Shown in pieces: positions 1 to 7,347 of a stretch of 64,000 bases of DNA. This DNA comes from Sphingomonas sp. (lineage in GTDB: Bacteria; Pseudomonadota; Alphaproteobacteria; Sphingomonadales; Sphingomonadaceae), in contig NZ_JAIEPC010000008.1 of NCBI RefSeq assembly GCF_019749955.1, positions 147,582 through 211,581 on the forward strand, given 5' to 3'. Position 1 is the stretch's first letter. The number at the start of each line of letters is the position of its first letter. The notes below the pieces were generated by a model. The model worked only from the letters and a program-made list of their open reading frames with translations. It did no database searches and had not been told where the DNA came from. The position numbers were made by a program, and so were the translations under genes.

Positions 1-79
1 GCTGATCACCCACAGCGTCGTGATGCGCGCGTCGAGCGGCACGGTGCGCTGGGTAAAGGGCGAACGCCGGATCGATTGA
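1..79 (+). CDS. C-terminal end of an unidentified protein (partial)
   Basis: Only the last 25 codons of a gene that begins left of the window are visible, read in frame 2 and ending in TGA at 77-79. The tail is rich in Val, Ser, Arg and ends in Glu-Arg-Arg-Ile-Asp. Too little remains to assign a family. It points toward the next gene, which is on the opposite strand, so the two are convergent. Confidence 0.5.
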   Translation, partial: LITHSVVMRASSGTVRWVKGERRID

Positions 80-172
80 GGGGGCGGGGACTGCGATTGG
101 CGCTTGAAGCTGACGCGGTGAGGGTGACGCGCCATCCCGGCACGCCGCCGGAATGGCCGAACTACCGCGCGT

Positions 173-688
173 TCAGCCGAGCTTCACCTTGCCCATCATC
201 ACGCCCTCACTGAACATCATCAGGTCGAAGGTTGCATATTTGCGGGCATGGTCACTGAGGTCGCTACGTGTGGCGAATTCGCGCAGCTTTTCAGCCTGCA
301 TCACGACCAGGCCATCATGATAGCCGTTCTCGGCATCGGGATTGTAGAGGTTCACCCCGAAGCGCGCGCTTTCCAGCGTGCTACGCAGCGGGCTGTCGGC
401 CTTCATGGCCGCGAGCTTGGCGACCGACACCGGGCTTTTGAGCAGCGCGATGCGGTTACCGGCCATGTTGGGCTGAAGTCCGAGCCCGGTCAGCATCGCG
501 CCGATCGCACGATCGTGCCAGAGGCTCGGCGCGAAGATGAAGGCGCTCCCAAAATCGAGGTCCAAGCCGAGTGCTTGCGAGAGCAGCGCGATCGCTTCAT
601 CGGCGCCGTCATTCGCGCCGGACTGCGACGGGCGGGGCTGCGGGGCGAAGCGCATCGGCTCCGGCTTAGGCTTCTTGCGACCGAACAT
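173..688 (-). CDS. conserved hypothetical protein, 171 aa
   Basis: I do not recognise this protein. The ATG at 688 is preceded by a GGAG-like ribosome site, and it begins with a basic, Pro-rich stretch (MFGRKKPKPEP). The frame stays open upstream to 916, but that extension shows no domain and runs through the likely promoter, so the shorter start is chosen. No signal peptide or membrane segment is evident; the body is mixed alpha/beta in character with a Met-rich C-terminal end. It is divergent from the CocE-type hydrolase, with a 281-base gap between the starts that should hold both promoters. Confidence 0.6.
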   Translation of the reverse strand: MFGRKKPKPEPMRFAPQPRPSQSGANDGADEAIALLSQALGLDLDFGSAFIFAPSLWHDRAIGAMLTGLGLQPNMAGNRIALLKSPVSVAKLAAMKADSPLRSTLESARFGVNLYNPDAENGYHDGLVVMQAEKLREFATRSDLSDHARKYATFDLMMFSEGVMMGKVKLG

Positions 689-969
689 GAGGCACTCCGG
701 ACTTGCGGTTCTTCCGCGACACTTACGCAGGTCAAGTTGAAAAGAAGTGAAAACTACCACGAGCGCTTCTCGCTCGACTGCCTCGTCTAGTTGAAGCTCG
801 CGGTACCGCAGCGGGCCGATCCGTCTCCCTACTGGGAGAAGGCCATTCCAAACCGCCCTCGCCATGGCTTCCGCCGCGCGCGCCTTGGTGGGCGGCAACA
901 GTCCCGTTGCGCCCACGCCCGCGCCCCGATAGCCTGCGCGGGTCGCTCCCCAAGCAGGAATCCCGCCCC

Positions 970-2826
970 ATGCGCCTTTCCCATATCGCCGTCCTGCTCG
1001 CCGCCGTTGCCGCGCCTGCCGCTTTTGCGCGTCCGCAAGCGGCGCCCGCGCCTGCCGCCACCCCGCAACCCGCCTTCACCTTTGAAAAGGTGATGGTGCC
1101 AATGCGCGACGGGGCGAAGATGGAGACGGTGATCCTGCGCCCGACCGGCGCGACCGGGCCGCTGCCGATCCTGTTCCAGCGCACCCCTTATGGCGTGCCG
1201 CAAGCCGCGCTGCCGCGCGTGCCCGGCGGATGGAAGGCGCTCGCCGACGACGGCTATATCTTCGTGTTCCAGTCGATGCGCGGGCGCTTTGGCTCGGACG
1301 GGGTGTTCACCTTGTCGACGGCGGTCCACCCCAAGGACCCCAAAGCGACCGACGAAGCGACCGACGCTTATGATTCGATCGGCTGGCTGGTCAAGAATGT
1401 GAAGGGCAACAATGGCAAGGTCGGGATGTGGGGCATTTCCTATCCCGGCTTCACCGCCGCGATTGCGCTCGCCAAGCCGCATCCGGCGCTCAAAGCGGTC
1501 AGCCCGCAGGCGGCGTGGATCGATTATTGGCAGAATGACGATCTCCACCGCAATGGCGCGCTGCGGATGGCCTATCTGGTCGATTGGGTGGCCGCGCTCC
1601 AGCTCAAGAAGGATGGCTTTGCCGATTTCGATTACGGCACCGTCGATACCTATGATTATTTCCTGAAGCTCGGCAGCGCCGCCAATCTCGACAAGATTTG
1701 GCAGGGGCGCGCCGCGACTGCGACCGCGCTGTTCGACCACCCCAATCATGACGCGTTTTTCACCGATCAGCGCTGGTCCGATACGCTCGGCAAGACGACG
1801 GTGCCGACGCTCAACGTGGCGGGCTTTTGGGATCAGGAAGACCCATGGGGGTCGTGGCAAATCTACGCCAAGCAGAAGGCGAATGACCCCGATCATCTGA
1901 GCCAGATGGTCGCGGGGCCGTGGGCGCATGGCACCTGGTCGGCGCCGGGCAAGGATTTGGGGCGCATCCCGATCCCGGTCGACAGCCCGCAGCAATTCCG
2001 TGACGAGATTCAGGCGCCCTTCTTCCGCTATTGGCTGCACGGCAAGGGCGAACGGCCGAATTTCGACACGCGCATGTTCCAGTCGGGGTCGTGGGTGTGG
2101 AAGACTTACGAAAGCTGGCCGCCCAAGGGCACGGCGGCGACCGCGCTGTATCTCCACGCCGATGGGTCGCTTGATTTCGCCGCGCCCGCTGCCGGTGAAG
2201 CCTGTCGCAGCTATGTCTCGGACCCCGCGAACCCGGTGCCGTTCCGCCCGCGCCCGATCTCACCGACCTATCCGCGCCCCGAATGGCGCTGGTGGGAAGC
2301 CGAGGACCAGCGCTTTGTCGATCACCGCCCCGATGTGCTGAGCTACGTCTCGGCGCCACTGACCGAGGATTTGACGGTCACGGGCCAGATCGCCGCCGAG
2401 CTGATGGCATCGACCAGCGGCACCGACAGCGATTTCGTGGTCAAGCTGATCGACGTGCTGCCCGACGATTTTGAGAAGTTCAACGAGGGCGCGCCGCTCG
2501 GGGCCTATACCCGGCAGCTCAACGGCTATCAGTGGCCGATCGCGATGGAAATCCGGCGCGGGCGCTTCCTGAAGAGCGATGTGACGCCGCAGGCGTTGGT
2601 GCCGGGGCAAGTAACGCCGTGGGATGTGCCACTCCGCGACCACGACCATGTCTTCAAAAAGGGCCACCGGATCATGGTGCAAATCCAGTCGAGCTGGTTC
2701 CCGGTGATCGACCGCAACCCGCAGAGCTTCGTGGCAAATATCGCGAAGGCGAAGCCGGAGGATTATGTGAAGGCCGAGCAGAAGGTTTGTGCTGGGTCGC
2801 GGGTGGTGTTGCCGGTGATGCGGTGA
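970..2826 (+). CDS. CocE/NonD-type alpha/beta hydrolase, secreted
   Basis: A 618-residue serine hydrolase of the CocE / X-Pro dipeptidyl-peptidase superfamily, which cleaves esters or amides. Residues 1-21 form a signal peptide ending Ala-Phe-Ala, so the enzyme probably works in the periplasm. The nucleophile motif GISYPG puts the serine at about 157; the GFWDQ motif (Asp near 288) and GPWAH (His 320) complete a triad laid out as in cocaine esterase. The last 220 residues match the usual jelly-roll domain of the family. The ATG at 970 follows a CAGGAA site and gives a normal signal peptide; the frame is open further upstream but that part is Arg/Pro-rich and unlikely. The substrate cannot be told from sequence. 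Confidence 0.88.
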   Translation: MRLSHIAVLLAAVAAPAAFARPQAAPAPAATPQPAFTFEKVMVPMRDGAKMETVILRPTGATGPLPILFQRTPYGVPQAALPRVPGGWKALADDGYIFVFQSMRGRFGSDGVFTLSTAVHPKDPKATDEATDAYDSIGWLVKNVKGNNGKVGMWGISYPGFTAAIALAKPHPALKAVSPQAAWIDYWQNDDLHRNGALRMAYLVDWVAALQLKKDGFADFDYGTVDTYDYFLKLGSAANLDKIWQGRAATATALFDHPNHDAFFTDQRWSDTLGKTTVPTLNVAGFWDQEDPWGSWQIYAKQKANDPDHLSQMVAGPWAHGTWSAPGKDLGRIPIPVDSPQQFRDEIQAPFFRYWLHGKGERPNFDTRMFQSGSWVWKTYESWPPKGTAATALYLHADGSLDFAAPAAGEACRSYVSDPANPVPFRPRPISPTYPRPEWRWWEAEDQRFVDHRPDVLSYVSAPLTEDLTVTGQIAAELMASTSGTDSDFVVKLIDVLPDDFEKFNEGAPLGAYTRQLNGYQWPIAMEIRRGRFLKSDVTPQALVPGQVTPWDVPLRDHDHVFKKGHRIMVQIQSSWFPVIDRNPQSFVANIAKAKPEDYVKAEQKVCAGSRVVLPVMR

Positions 2827-2838
2827 GGGACGGAAAAA

Positions 2839-3066
2839 ATGGTAAATCTTGAAATTCAGGAACTTAACACGGGCGAGAAGATCGGAACCTTCACCTTCTC
2901 GATCTTACCAAGGATCGGGGAAGAGATTGTCGTGCCTTGGGCTTCAGACAGTGAAGGTGTCAGGTTTTTCGAGATCCATGACATCTGCCACTCCGCCTTA
3001 GAACTCAGCGTTGGGGTTGACGCGATCGCACGGGCTACAAACGCAATGGTCGTGGAGATAACCTAG
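2839..3066 (+). CDS. small hypothetical protein, 75 aa
   Basis: Starts 12 bases after the hydrolase stop and ends exactly where the convergent ABC permease stop begins. The protein is acidic and beta-strand-like, without Cys pairs, signal peptide or membrane segment. Its base composition is visibly less GC-rich than its neighbours, which suggests a recent arrival or weak selection on codon use. I do not recognise a family. It may be cotranscribed with the hydrolase. Confidence 0.55.
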   Translation: MVNLEIQELNTGEKIGTFTFSILPRIGEEIVVPWASDSEGVRFFEIHDICHSALELSVGVDAIARATNAMVVEIT

Positions 3067-3837
3067 CTAACTCTTCAGCCGCCATCCGGTGCGGAAAATC
3101 CACGCCACCGCGCCCAGGCACAGCAGCAGGAACACGCCCGTCACGCCCAGGCTCCAGCCGATGCTCACGTCGCCGCGCCCGAAAAACGTCCAGCGGAAGC
3201 CGCTGATGAGGTAGACGATCGGATTGAGCAGCGCGATCTGCTGCCACGCGGGGGGCAGCATCGAGATTGAGTAGAAAGTGCCGCCCAGAAATGTCAGCGG
3301 GGTGATGACGAGCAGCGGGATCACCTGCAATTGCTCGAAGCTGTTCGCCCAGATGCCGAGCACGAAGCCGAACAGGCAGAAAGTCACCGCCGTCAGCGCC
3401 ATGAAGCCGATCATGTAGAGCGGATGCGCGATCGGTAGCGCGACAAACAGATGCGCGGTCGCGAAAATTACCAGCCCCAGGATCATCGATTTGGTTGCCG
3501 CCGCGCCGACATAGGCGAGCACGGTTTCGAACGGCGACAGCGGCGCCGACAGCAGCTCGTAAATCGTCCCCGACCATTTGGGCAGGTATATCCCGAAGCT
3601 CGCATTGCCGATGCCTTCGGTCAGCATCGACAGCAGCATCAGCCCCGGCACGATGAACGCGCCATAGGGCACGCCGTCGACAGTGTTGATCCGGCCGCCG
3701 ATGGCGGAGCCGAACACCACGAAATAGAGCGATGTGGTGATCACCGGGGTCGCCAGGCTGGTGAGGATCGTGCGGCGGAAGCGCGCGAGTTCGAAGCGGT
3801 AGATCGCGCTGACGCCCGCCCAGTTGAAGCCGTTCAT
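3067..3837 (-). CDS. ABC-2 type exporter permease
   Basis: A 256-residue integral membrane protein with about six hydrophobic segments (roughly 25-45, 60-85, 110-135, 145-170, 175-195, 225-245), typical of the YadH/NodJ-like ABC-2 permease family. It overlaps the upstream ATPase gene by four bases (ATGA), so the two are translationally coupled and form one exporter, presumably two permeases plus two ATPases in the inner membrane. Such exporters move drugs, polysaccharides or lipids out of the cytoplasm; the substrate is not evident here. Confidence 0.88.
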   Translation of the reverse strand: MNGFNWAGVSAIYRFELARFRRTILTSLATPVITTSLYFVVFGSAIGGRINTVDGVPYGAFIVPGLMLLSMLTEGIGNASFGIYLPKWSGTIYELLSAPLSPFETVLAYVGAAATKSMILGLVIFATAHLFVALPIAHPLYMIGFMALTAVTFCLFGFVLGIWANSFEQLQVIPLLVITPLTFLGGTFYSISMLPPAWQQIALLNPIVYLISGFRWTFFGRGDVSIGWSLGVTGVFLLLCLGAVAWIFRTGWRLKS

Positions 3838-4790
3838 GCCGCGACTTCCTCTGCCAGCGCATGCTCGCCTGCGTCGTGGAGCAGCCCGACGAAGATATCC
3901 TCGAGCGAGCTTTGCTGGGTGTTGATGTCCTTATAGGCGATCCCCGCATCGCCGATCGCGCGGAGCAGCCCGGCAATGCCGGTGCGTTCGCTCCCCGCCT
4001 CGAACACATATTCGAGTTCATGGCCGTCATTCTTCAGCGTCGGCGCCCAATCGGCGAGCGCGGGCGGCACGGCGCTCAGCGGCTCGGTGAGGGTCACGGT
4101 CAAGGTGCGCTTGCCGAGCTTTTGCATCAGCGTCGCTTTCTCCTCAACGAGGATCAGCTTGCCCTTCAGGATCACGCCGACGCGGTCGGCCATTTCCTCG
4201 GCCTCTTCGATATAATGCGTCGTCAGGATGATCGTGGTGCCGCCGTCGCGCAGCTTGCGCACCAGCGCCCACATGTCACGGCGCAGCTCGACATCGACTC
4301 CCGCGGTCGGCTCGTCGAGGAACAGCACTTCGGGTTCGTGCGCGAGCGCCTTGGCGATCAGCACGCGGCGCTTCATCCCGCCCGACAGCGCCATGATTTT
4401 CGAGTGGCGCTTGTCCCACAGCGACAGGTCGCGCAGGATCCGCTCGATATGCGCGGGGTCGGGCTTGCGGCCGAACAGGCCCCGGCTGAAGGTGACAGTG
4501 TCGATCACCGTTTCGAACGCATCGGTCGACAATTCCTGCGGCACCAGCCCGATCCGGTAGCGTGCCTGACGATAGTCGGCGGCAATGTCATAGCCCGCGA
4601 CGCGCACGCTGCCGCCGCTCGCGGTCACAATGCCGCAGACGATCGAGATCAGCGTCGTTTTCCCTGCGCCATTGGGGCCGAGCAGCGCGAAGATTTCCCC
4701 CTTGGCGATCGACAGGTCGACATGGTCGAGCGCGGTCAGCCCCGAGGCATAGGTTTTGGTGAGGCCGGCAATGGCGAGGATCGGTTCCAA
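3834..4790 (-). CDS. ABC transporter ATP-binding protein
   Basis: The ATPase partner of the ABC-2 permease. Walker A (GPNGAGKT) is at about residues 38-45, the signature LSGGM at 135-139 and Walker B (VLFLDE) at 155-160, followed by PTAGVD. The C-terminal 90 residues are the regulatory extension common in YadG/NatA-like ATPases. There is no ATG near the homologous start; TTG at 4790 is the best choice (318 aa). The frame stays open to 4964, but that part is encoded by the palindromic repeat at 4884-4969 and is probably not translated. Confidence 0.85.
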   Translation of the reverse strand: MEPILAIAGLTKTYASGLTALDHVDLSIAKGEIFALLGPNGAGKTTLISIVCGIVTASGGSVRVAGYDIAADYRQARYRIGLVPQELSTDAFETVIDTVTFSRGLFGRKPDPAHIERILRDLSLWDKRHSKIMALSGGMKRRVLIAKALAHEPEVLFLDEPTAGVDVELRRDMWALVRKLRDGGTTIILTTHYIEEAEEMADRVGVILKGKLILVEEKATLMQKLGKRTLTVTLTEPLSAVPPALADWAPTLKNDGHELEYVFEAGSERTGIAGLLRAIGDAGIAYKDINTQQSSLEDIFVGLLHDAGEHALAEEVAA

Positions 4791-4883
4791 AGGCGTGGTG
4801 TCCCCGAATGGCGTGAGGGCTGGAGATAGGGGCGGGGGGCGGGAGGCGCAACGTGGCGACGGGGCTAGAGTTTTATACCCTGA

Positions 4884-4969
4884 CCCGTTCGTTTCGAGCG
4901 TAGTCGAGAAACAGGCCAAGGGCGACGTCGCTTGTGGCCTGTTTCTCGACTGCGCTCGAAACAAACGGG
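4884..4969. repeat. palindromic repeat, GTTTCGAGC family (copy 1)
   Basis: Two arms of about 35 bases are nearly perfect inverted copies. The left arm carries CGTTTCGAGCG and AGTCGAGAAACAGGCC, and the right arm carries GGCCTGTTTCTCGACT and GCGCTCGAAAC. Related elements lie at 11748-11843, 21615-21705 and 32158-32239. It sits between the convergent-side end of the dsbA-like gene and the start of the ABC ATPase. Confidence 0.85.
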
Positions 4970-5009
4970 GGGTGAAGGTGCCGGGAAAGCGAGGTGACCT
5001 ATCCCCCCC

Positions 5010-5738
5010 TCAGCGCGCCGCCCGCGCCTCGGCCACCAGTCGCTGCAACTCCTCGATCGGGAGTGCCGAGGAAATCACCTGATCACCGATCACCCACGAC
5101 GGAGTGCCGCTCATGCCGAGCCTCTTGGCGGTATCGAGATTGCGCGCGAGTTCGGCTTCGATGCGCGGCGTCTTGGCAGCGGCCTGTACCTTGGCCAGAT
5201 CGAGCCCGGCGGTGGTGACGGCAGCAGCCAGCGTCGCGTCGCTCACCGGGCCACCGGCATAAAGCGCGCGGTGGAATTCGGCGAATTTGCCCATGTCGGC
5301 GGCGACGAGGCTGTAGCGCGCGGCGGTCGCGCTTTCGGGCGACAGGATCGGCCAGTCGCGATAAACGACGCGCAGCTTGGGGTCGCCCGCAATCAGCGCG
5401 TCGATGGCCGGCAGGGTGGACCGGCAATAGCCGCAGTTATAATCGAAATATTCGACGATCGTCAGATCGCCCTGCGGATTGCCTGCCCAGGCAGTGCCAA
5501 AGGGTTCGAGGATCGCAGCCTTGTCGGCGTCGATCGCTTGCCCGCTCTGGCGGCGGCGCAGCGCGCTCGATGCTTCGACCAGCACTTCGGGATGGCTGAC
5601 GAGATAGTCGTGGACGATCTGCTCGGTACGCGCGCGGTCGCTGGCGATGGGTGCCCCCATGCGGCCCGCGAAATACATCCCGCCCGCACCCAGCAACGCG
5701 GCGCCAATCGCCACCGCCAACAGCAGCAACCGGTTCAT
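5010..5738 (-). CDS. DsbA-family thiol:disulfide oxidoreductase
   Basis: A 242-residue thioredoxin-fold protein of the DsbA/Com1/ScsC type that makes or reshuffles disulfides in exported proteins. An N-terminal hydrophobic segment (residues 4-24) acts as signal or anchor. A helical region (35-65), typical of Com1-like proteins, precedes the active site CGYC (Cys102, Cys105); the cis-Pro loop is GTPS at 211-214. The ATG overlaps the stop of the upstream M48 protease gene by four bases (ATGA), so the two are coupled and may act together in envelope quality control. Confidence 0.88.
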   Translation of the reverse strand: MNRLLLLAVAIGAALLGAGGMYFAGRMGAPIASDRARTEQIVHDYLVSHPEVLVEASSALRRRQSGQAIDADKAAILEPFGTAWAGNPQGDLTIVEYFDYNCGYCRSTLPAIDALIAGDPKLRVVYRDWPILSPESATAARYSLVAADMGKFAEFHRALYAGGPVSDATLAAAVTTAGLDLAKVQAAAKTPRIEAELARNLDTAKRLGMSGTPSWVIGDQVISSALPIEELQRLVAEARAAR

Positions 5739-7081
5739 CGCCGTCCTTTACGCTGATCATCGATCACATTTTGCGTCAGCAGCACCAGATCCTGCGCGCG
5801 GATCCAGTCGGGCGTGTTGGGCGGTAGGCCCGCCAGCGCGCCGCGGGCGCTGACCGATGCGGTGCGCAGATCGCCGTTGAGCGCGGCGCGCTCGGCGGTC
5901 GCGAGCAAGGCGCGCGGCTGATCGCCCTTGCGTTCATACACAACGCCGAGTTGGAACCAGGCAAAGGGGTTTTCCTCGTCGCGGCCCACGGCCTGACGCA
6001 GTACTTTTTCGGCTTCGGGGAAATTGGCGGGATTCTCGGTCGCGATCAGCGCGTGGCCAAACGTGGTCGCGATCAGCGGCTGGTAGCCGCTGCGCTCGGT
6101 CGCTTCGCGCAGCGGGGTGAGGGCTTCATCGGGCTTGCCCGATTCGAGCAGAATCTGGCCCTTGATTTCGAGAAAATAGGGATCGTGCGGCAGCGCCTTC
6201 ACCAGCGCATCGGCCTCGGCATTGGCTTTTTCCGGGTAGCCACCTTTGTGATAGGCATAGGCGCGCGCATAATGCGCGTAGATGCTCTGGTCCTCGACCG
6301 GATAAGCGGTCAGCGTGCGCGGCGGATCGTTGACGAAGCCCGCAAGCTTGGCCTTCACCCGTTTGAACTTGTCTTCGAGCACGGGATCGGTCGGCTTGCC
6401 GAATGCGGGCGATTCGCGCACGGTTTCGGTCAGCGTCGCGACGCGCTCGCCGCTCAAAGGGTGGCTCTGCGAGAAGGGGTCGATGTTGTTGTAGCCCGCG
6501 CGATATTCGAGACTCTGGAGCTTTTTGAAGAATTCGAGCATCCCGCGCCCGCTGACGCCTGCCGTTTGCAGGAATTTGGCGCCGGTCGCGTCTGCCGTTG
6601 ATTCCTGCACGCGACTGAACGCGAGATATTTGCCGATCGCTGCCTGCTGCCCCGCCGCGATGATGCCGGCGGCGGCGTCGCCTGAGCCAGCGGCGGCGGC
6701 GGCGACCCCGAGCACGAGGCTCAAAATCTGGATCGCGACCGCCGGCTTGATCCCGGCATCGCCGAGCGGGACATGGCCGTCGGCGACATGGCCGAGTTCA
6801 TGCGCGATCACGCCCTGCACCTGATTGGCATTGTCGGCCGACGTGATCAGCCCTGAATGGACATAGACGATCTGGCCGCCCGCGACGAAGGCATTGATCG
6901 AGTCGTCCTTGATCATCACGACCTTGACGTTGCGCGGTGATAGCCCGGCCGCGATGATCAGGGGGCGCGACATGTCGTCGAACATCGCCTCGGTCTCGGC
7001 GTCGCGCAGGAGCGACTGAGCTTGCGCAGGCTGCACAGCGGCGAGGAGCGACAGCGCGAGCGCGGCAACGAATTTCTTCAT
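5735..7081 (-). CDS. M48 family metalloprotease with TPR region (BepA/YfgC-like)
   Basis: A 448-residue periplasmic zinc protease. Residues 1-22 are a cleavable signal peptide (ending Ala-Gln-Ala). The zinc motif HELGH is at 94-98, with the third ligand expected in the following helical segment. The C-terminal 200 residues are helical, Ala-rich repeats of TPR character, the arrangement of E. coli BepA, which degrades or assembles outer-membrane proteins such as LptD. The start at 7081 is chosen because it yields the signal peptide; the frame is open to 7126. Coupling to a DsbA-like gene fits, because LptD needs correct disulfides. Confidence 0.9.
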   Translation of the reverse strand: MKKFVAALALSLLAAVQPAQAQSLLRDAETEAMFDDMSRPLIIAAGLSPRNVKVVMIKDDSINAFVAGGQIVYVHSGLITSADNANQVQGVIAHELGHVADGHVPLGDAGIKPAVAIQILSLVLGVAAAAAGSGDAAAGIIAAGQQAAIGKYLAFSRVQESTADATGAKFLQTAGVSGRGMLEFFKKLQSLEYRAGYNNIDPFSQSHPLSGERVATLTETVRESPAFGKPTDPVLEDKFKRVKAKLAGFVNDPPRTLTAYPVEDQSIYAHYARAYAYHKGGYPEKANAEADALVKALPHDPYFLEIKGQILLESGKPDEALTPLREATERSGYQPLIATTFGHALIATENPANFPEAEKVLRQAVGRDEENPFAWFQLGVVYERKGDQPRALLATAERAALNGDLRTASVSARGALAGLPPNTPDWIRAQDLVLLTQNVIDDQRKGRR

Positions 7082-7168
7082 GAGTCGGCTATCGGCCAAT
7101 TCGCGTTTGCGTTCAACGCTTGGCATGTGCCCTGACAGCGCACGGTCGCGCGCAAAGAACTCAATCTC

Positions 7169-7265
7169 GTTCCGTTCGCCCTGAGCTTGTCGAAGGGCTG
7201 TCTTTCTTTTGCTGTGACGTCGCGAAAGAAGGGCAGTGCTTCGACAAGCTCAGCACGAACGGAAC
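7169..7265. repeat. palindromic repeat, GAGCTTGTCGAAG family (copy 1)
   Basis: The outer arms GTTCCGTTCG and CGAACGGAAC and the inner arms GAGCTTGTCGAAG and CTTCGACAAGCTC form a long stem around a central spacer with CTTTCTTT / AAAGAAGG complementarity. The same unit recurs at 16474-16564, 33940-34035 and 39763-39822. It lies between the M48 gene and the rne terminator. Confidence 0.88.
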
Positions 7266-7284
7266 AAGGGTATCACGTGATTCC

Positions 7285-7336
7285 AAAAACGGACGGGCGC
7301 GGGATCGCCCGTGCCGCCAGATCAGACGGCACGGGC
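7285..7336 (-). terminator. terminator region of rne
   Basis: Just after the rne stop, in the minus direction, come a perfect 10-base stem (GCCCGTGCCG / CGGCACGGGC, 7307-7336) and a second, overlapping stem (GGGCG / CGCCC, 7295-7310), followed after a short gap by a run of five T on the minus strand (7285-7289). This looks like an intrinsic terminator with alternative hairpins. Confidence 0.6.
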
Positions 7337-7347
7337 GCGTTGGGCGT

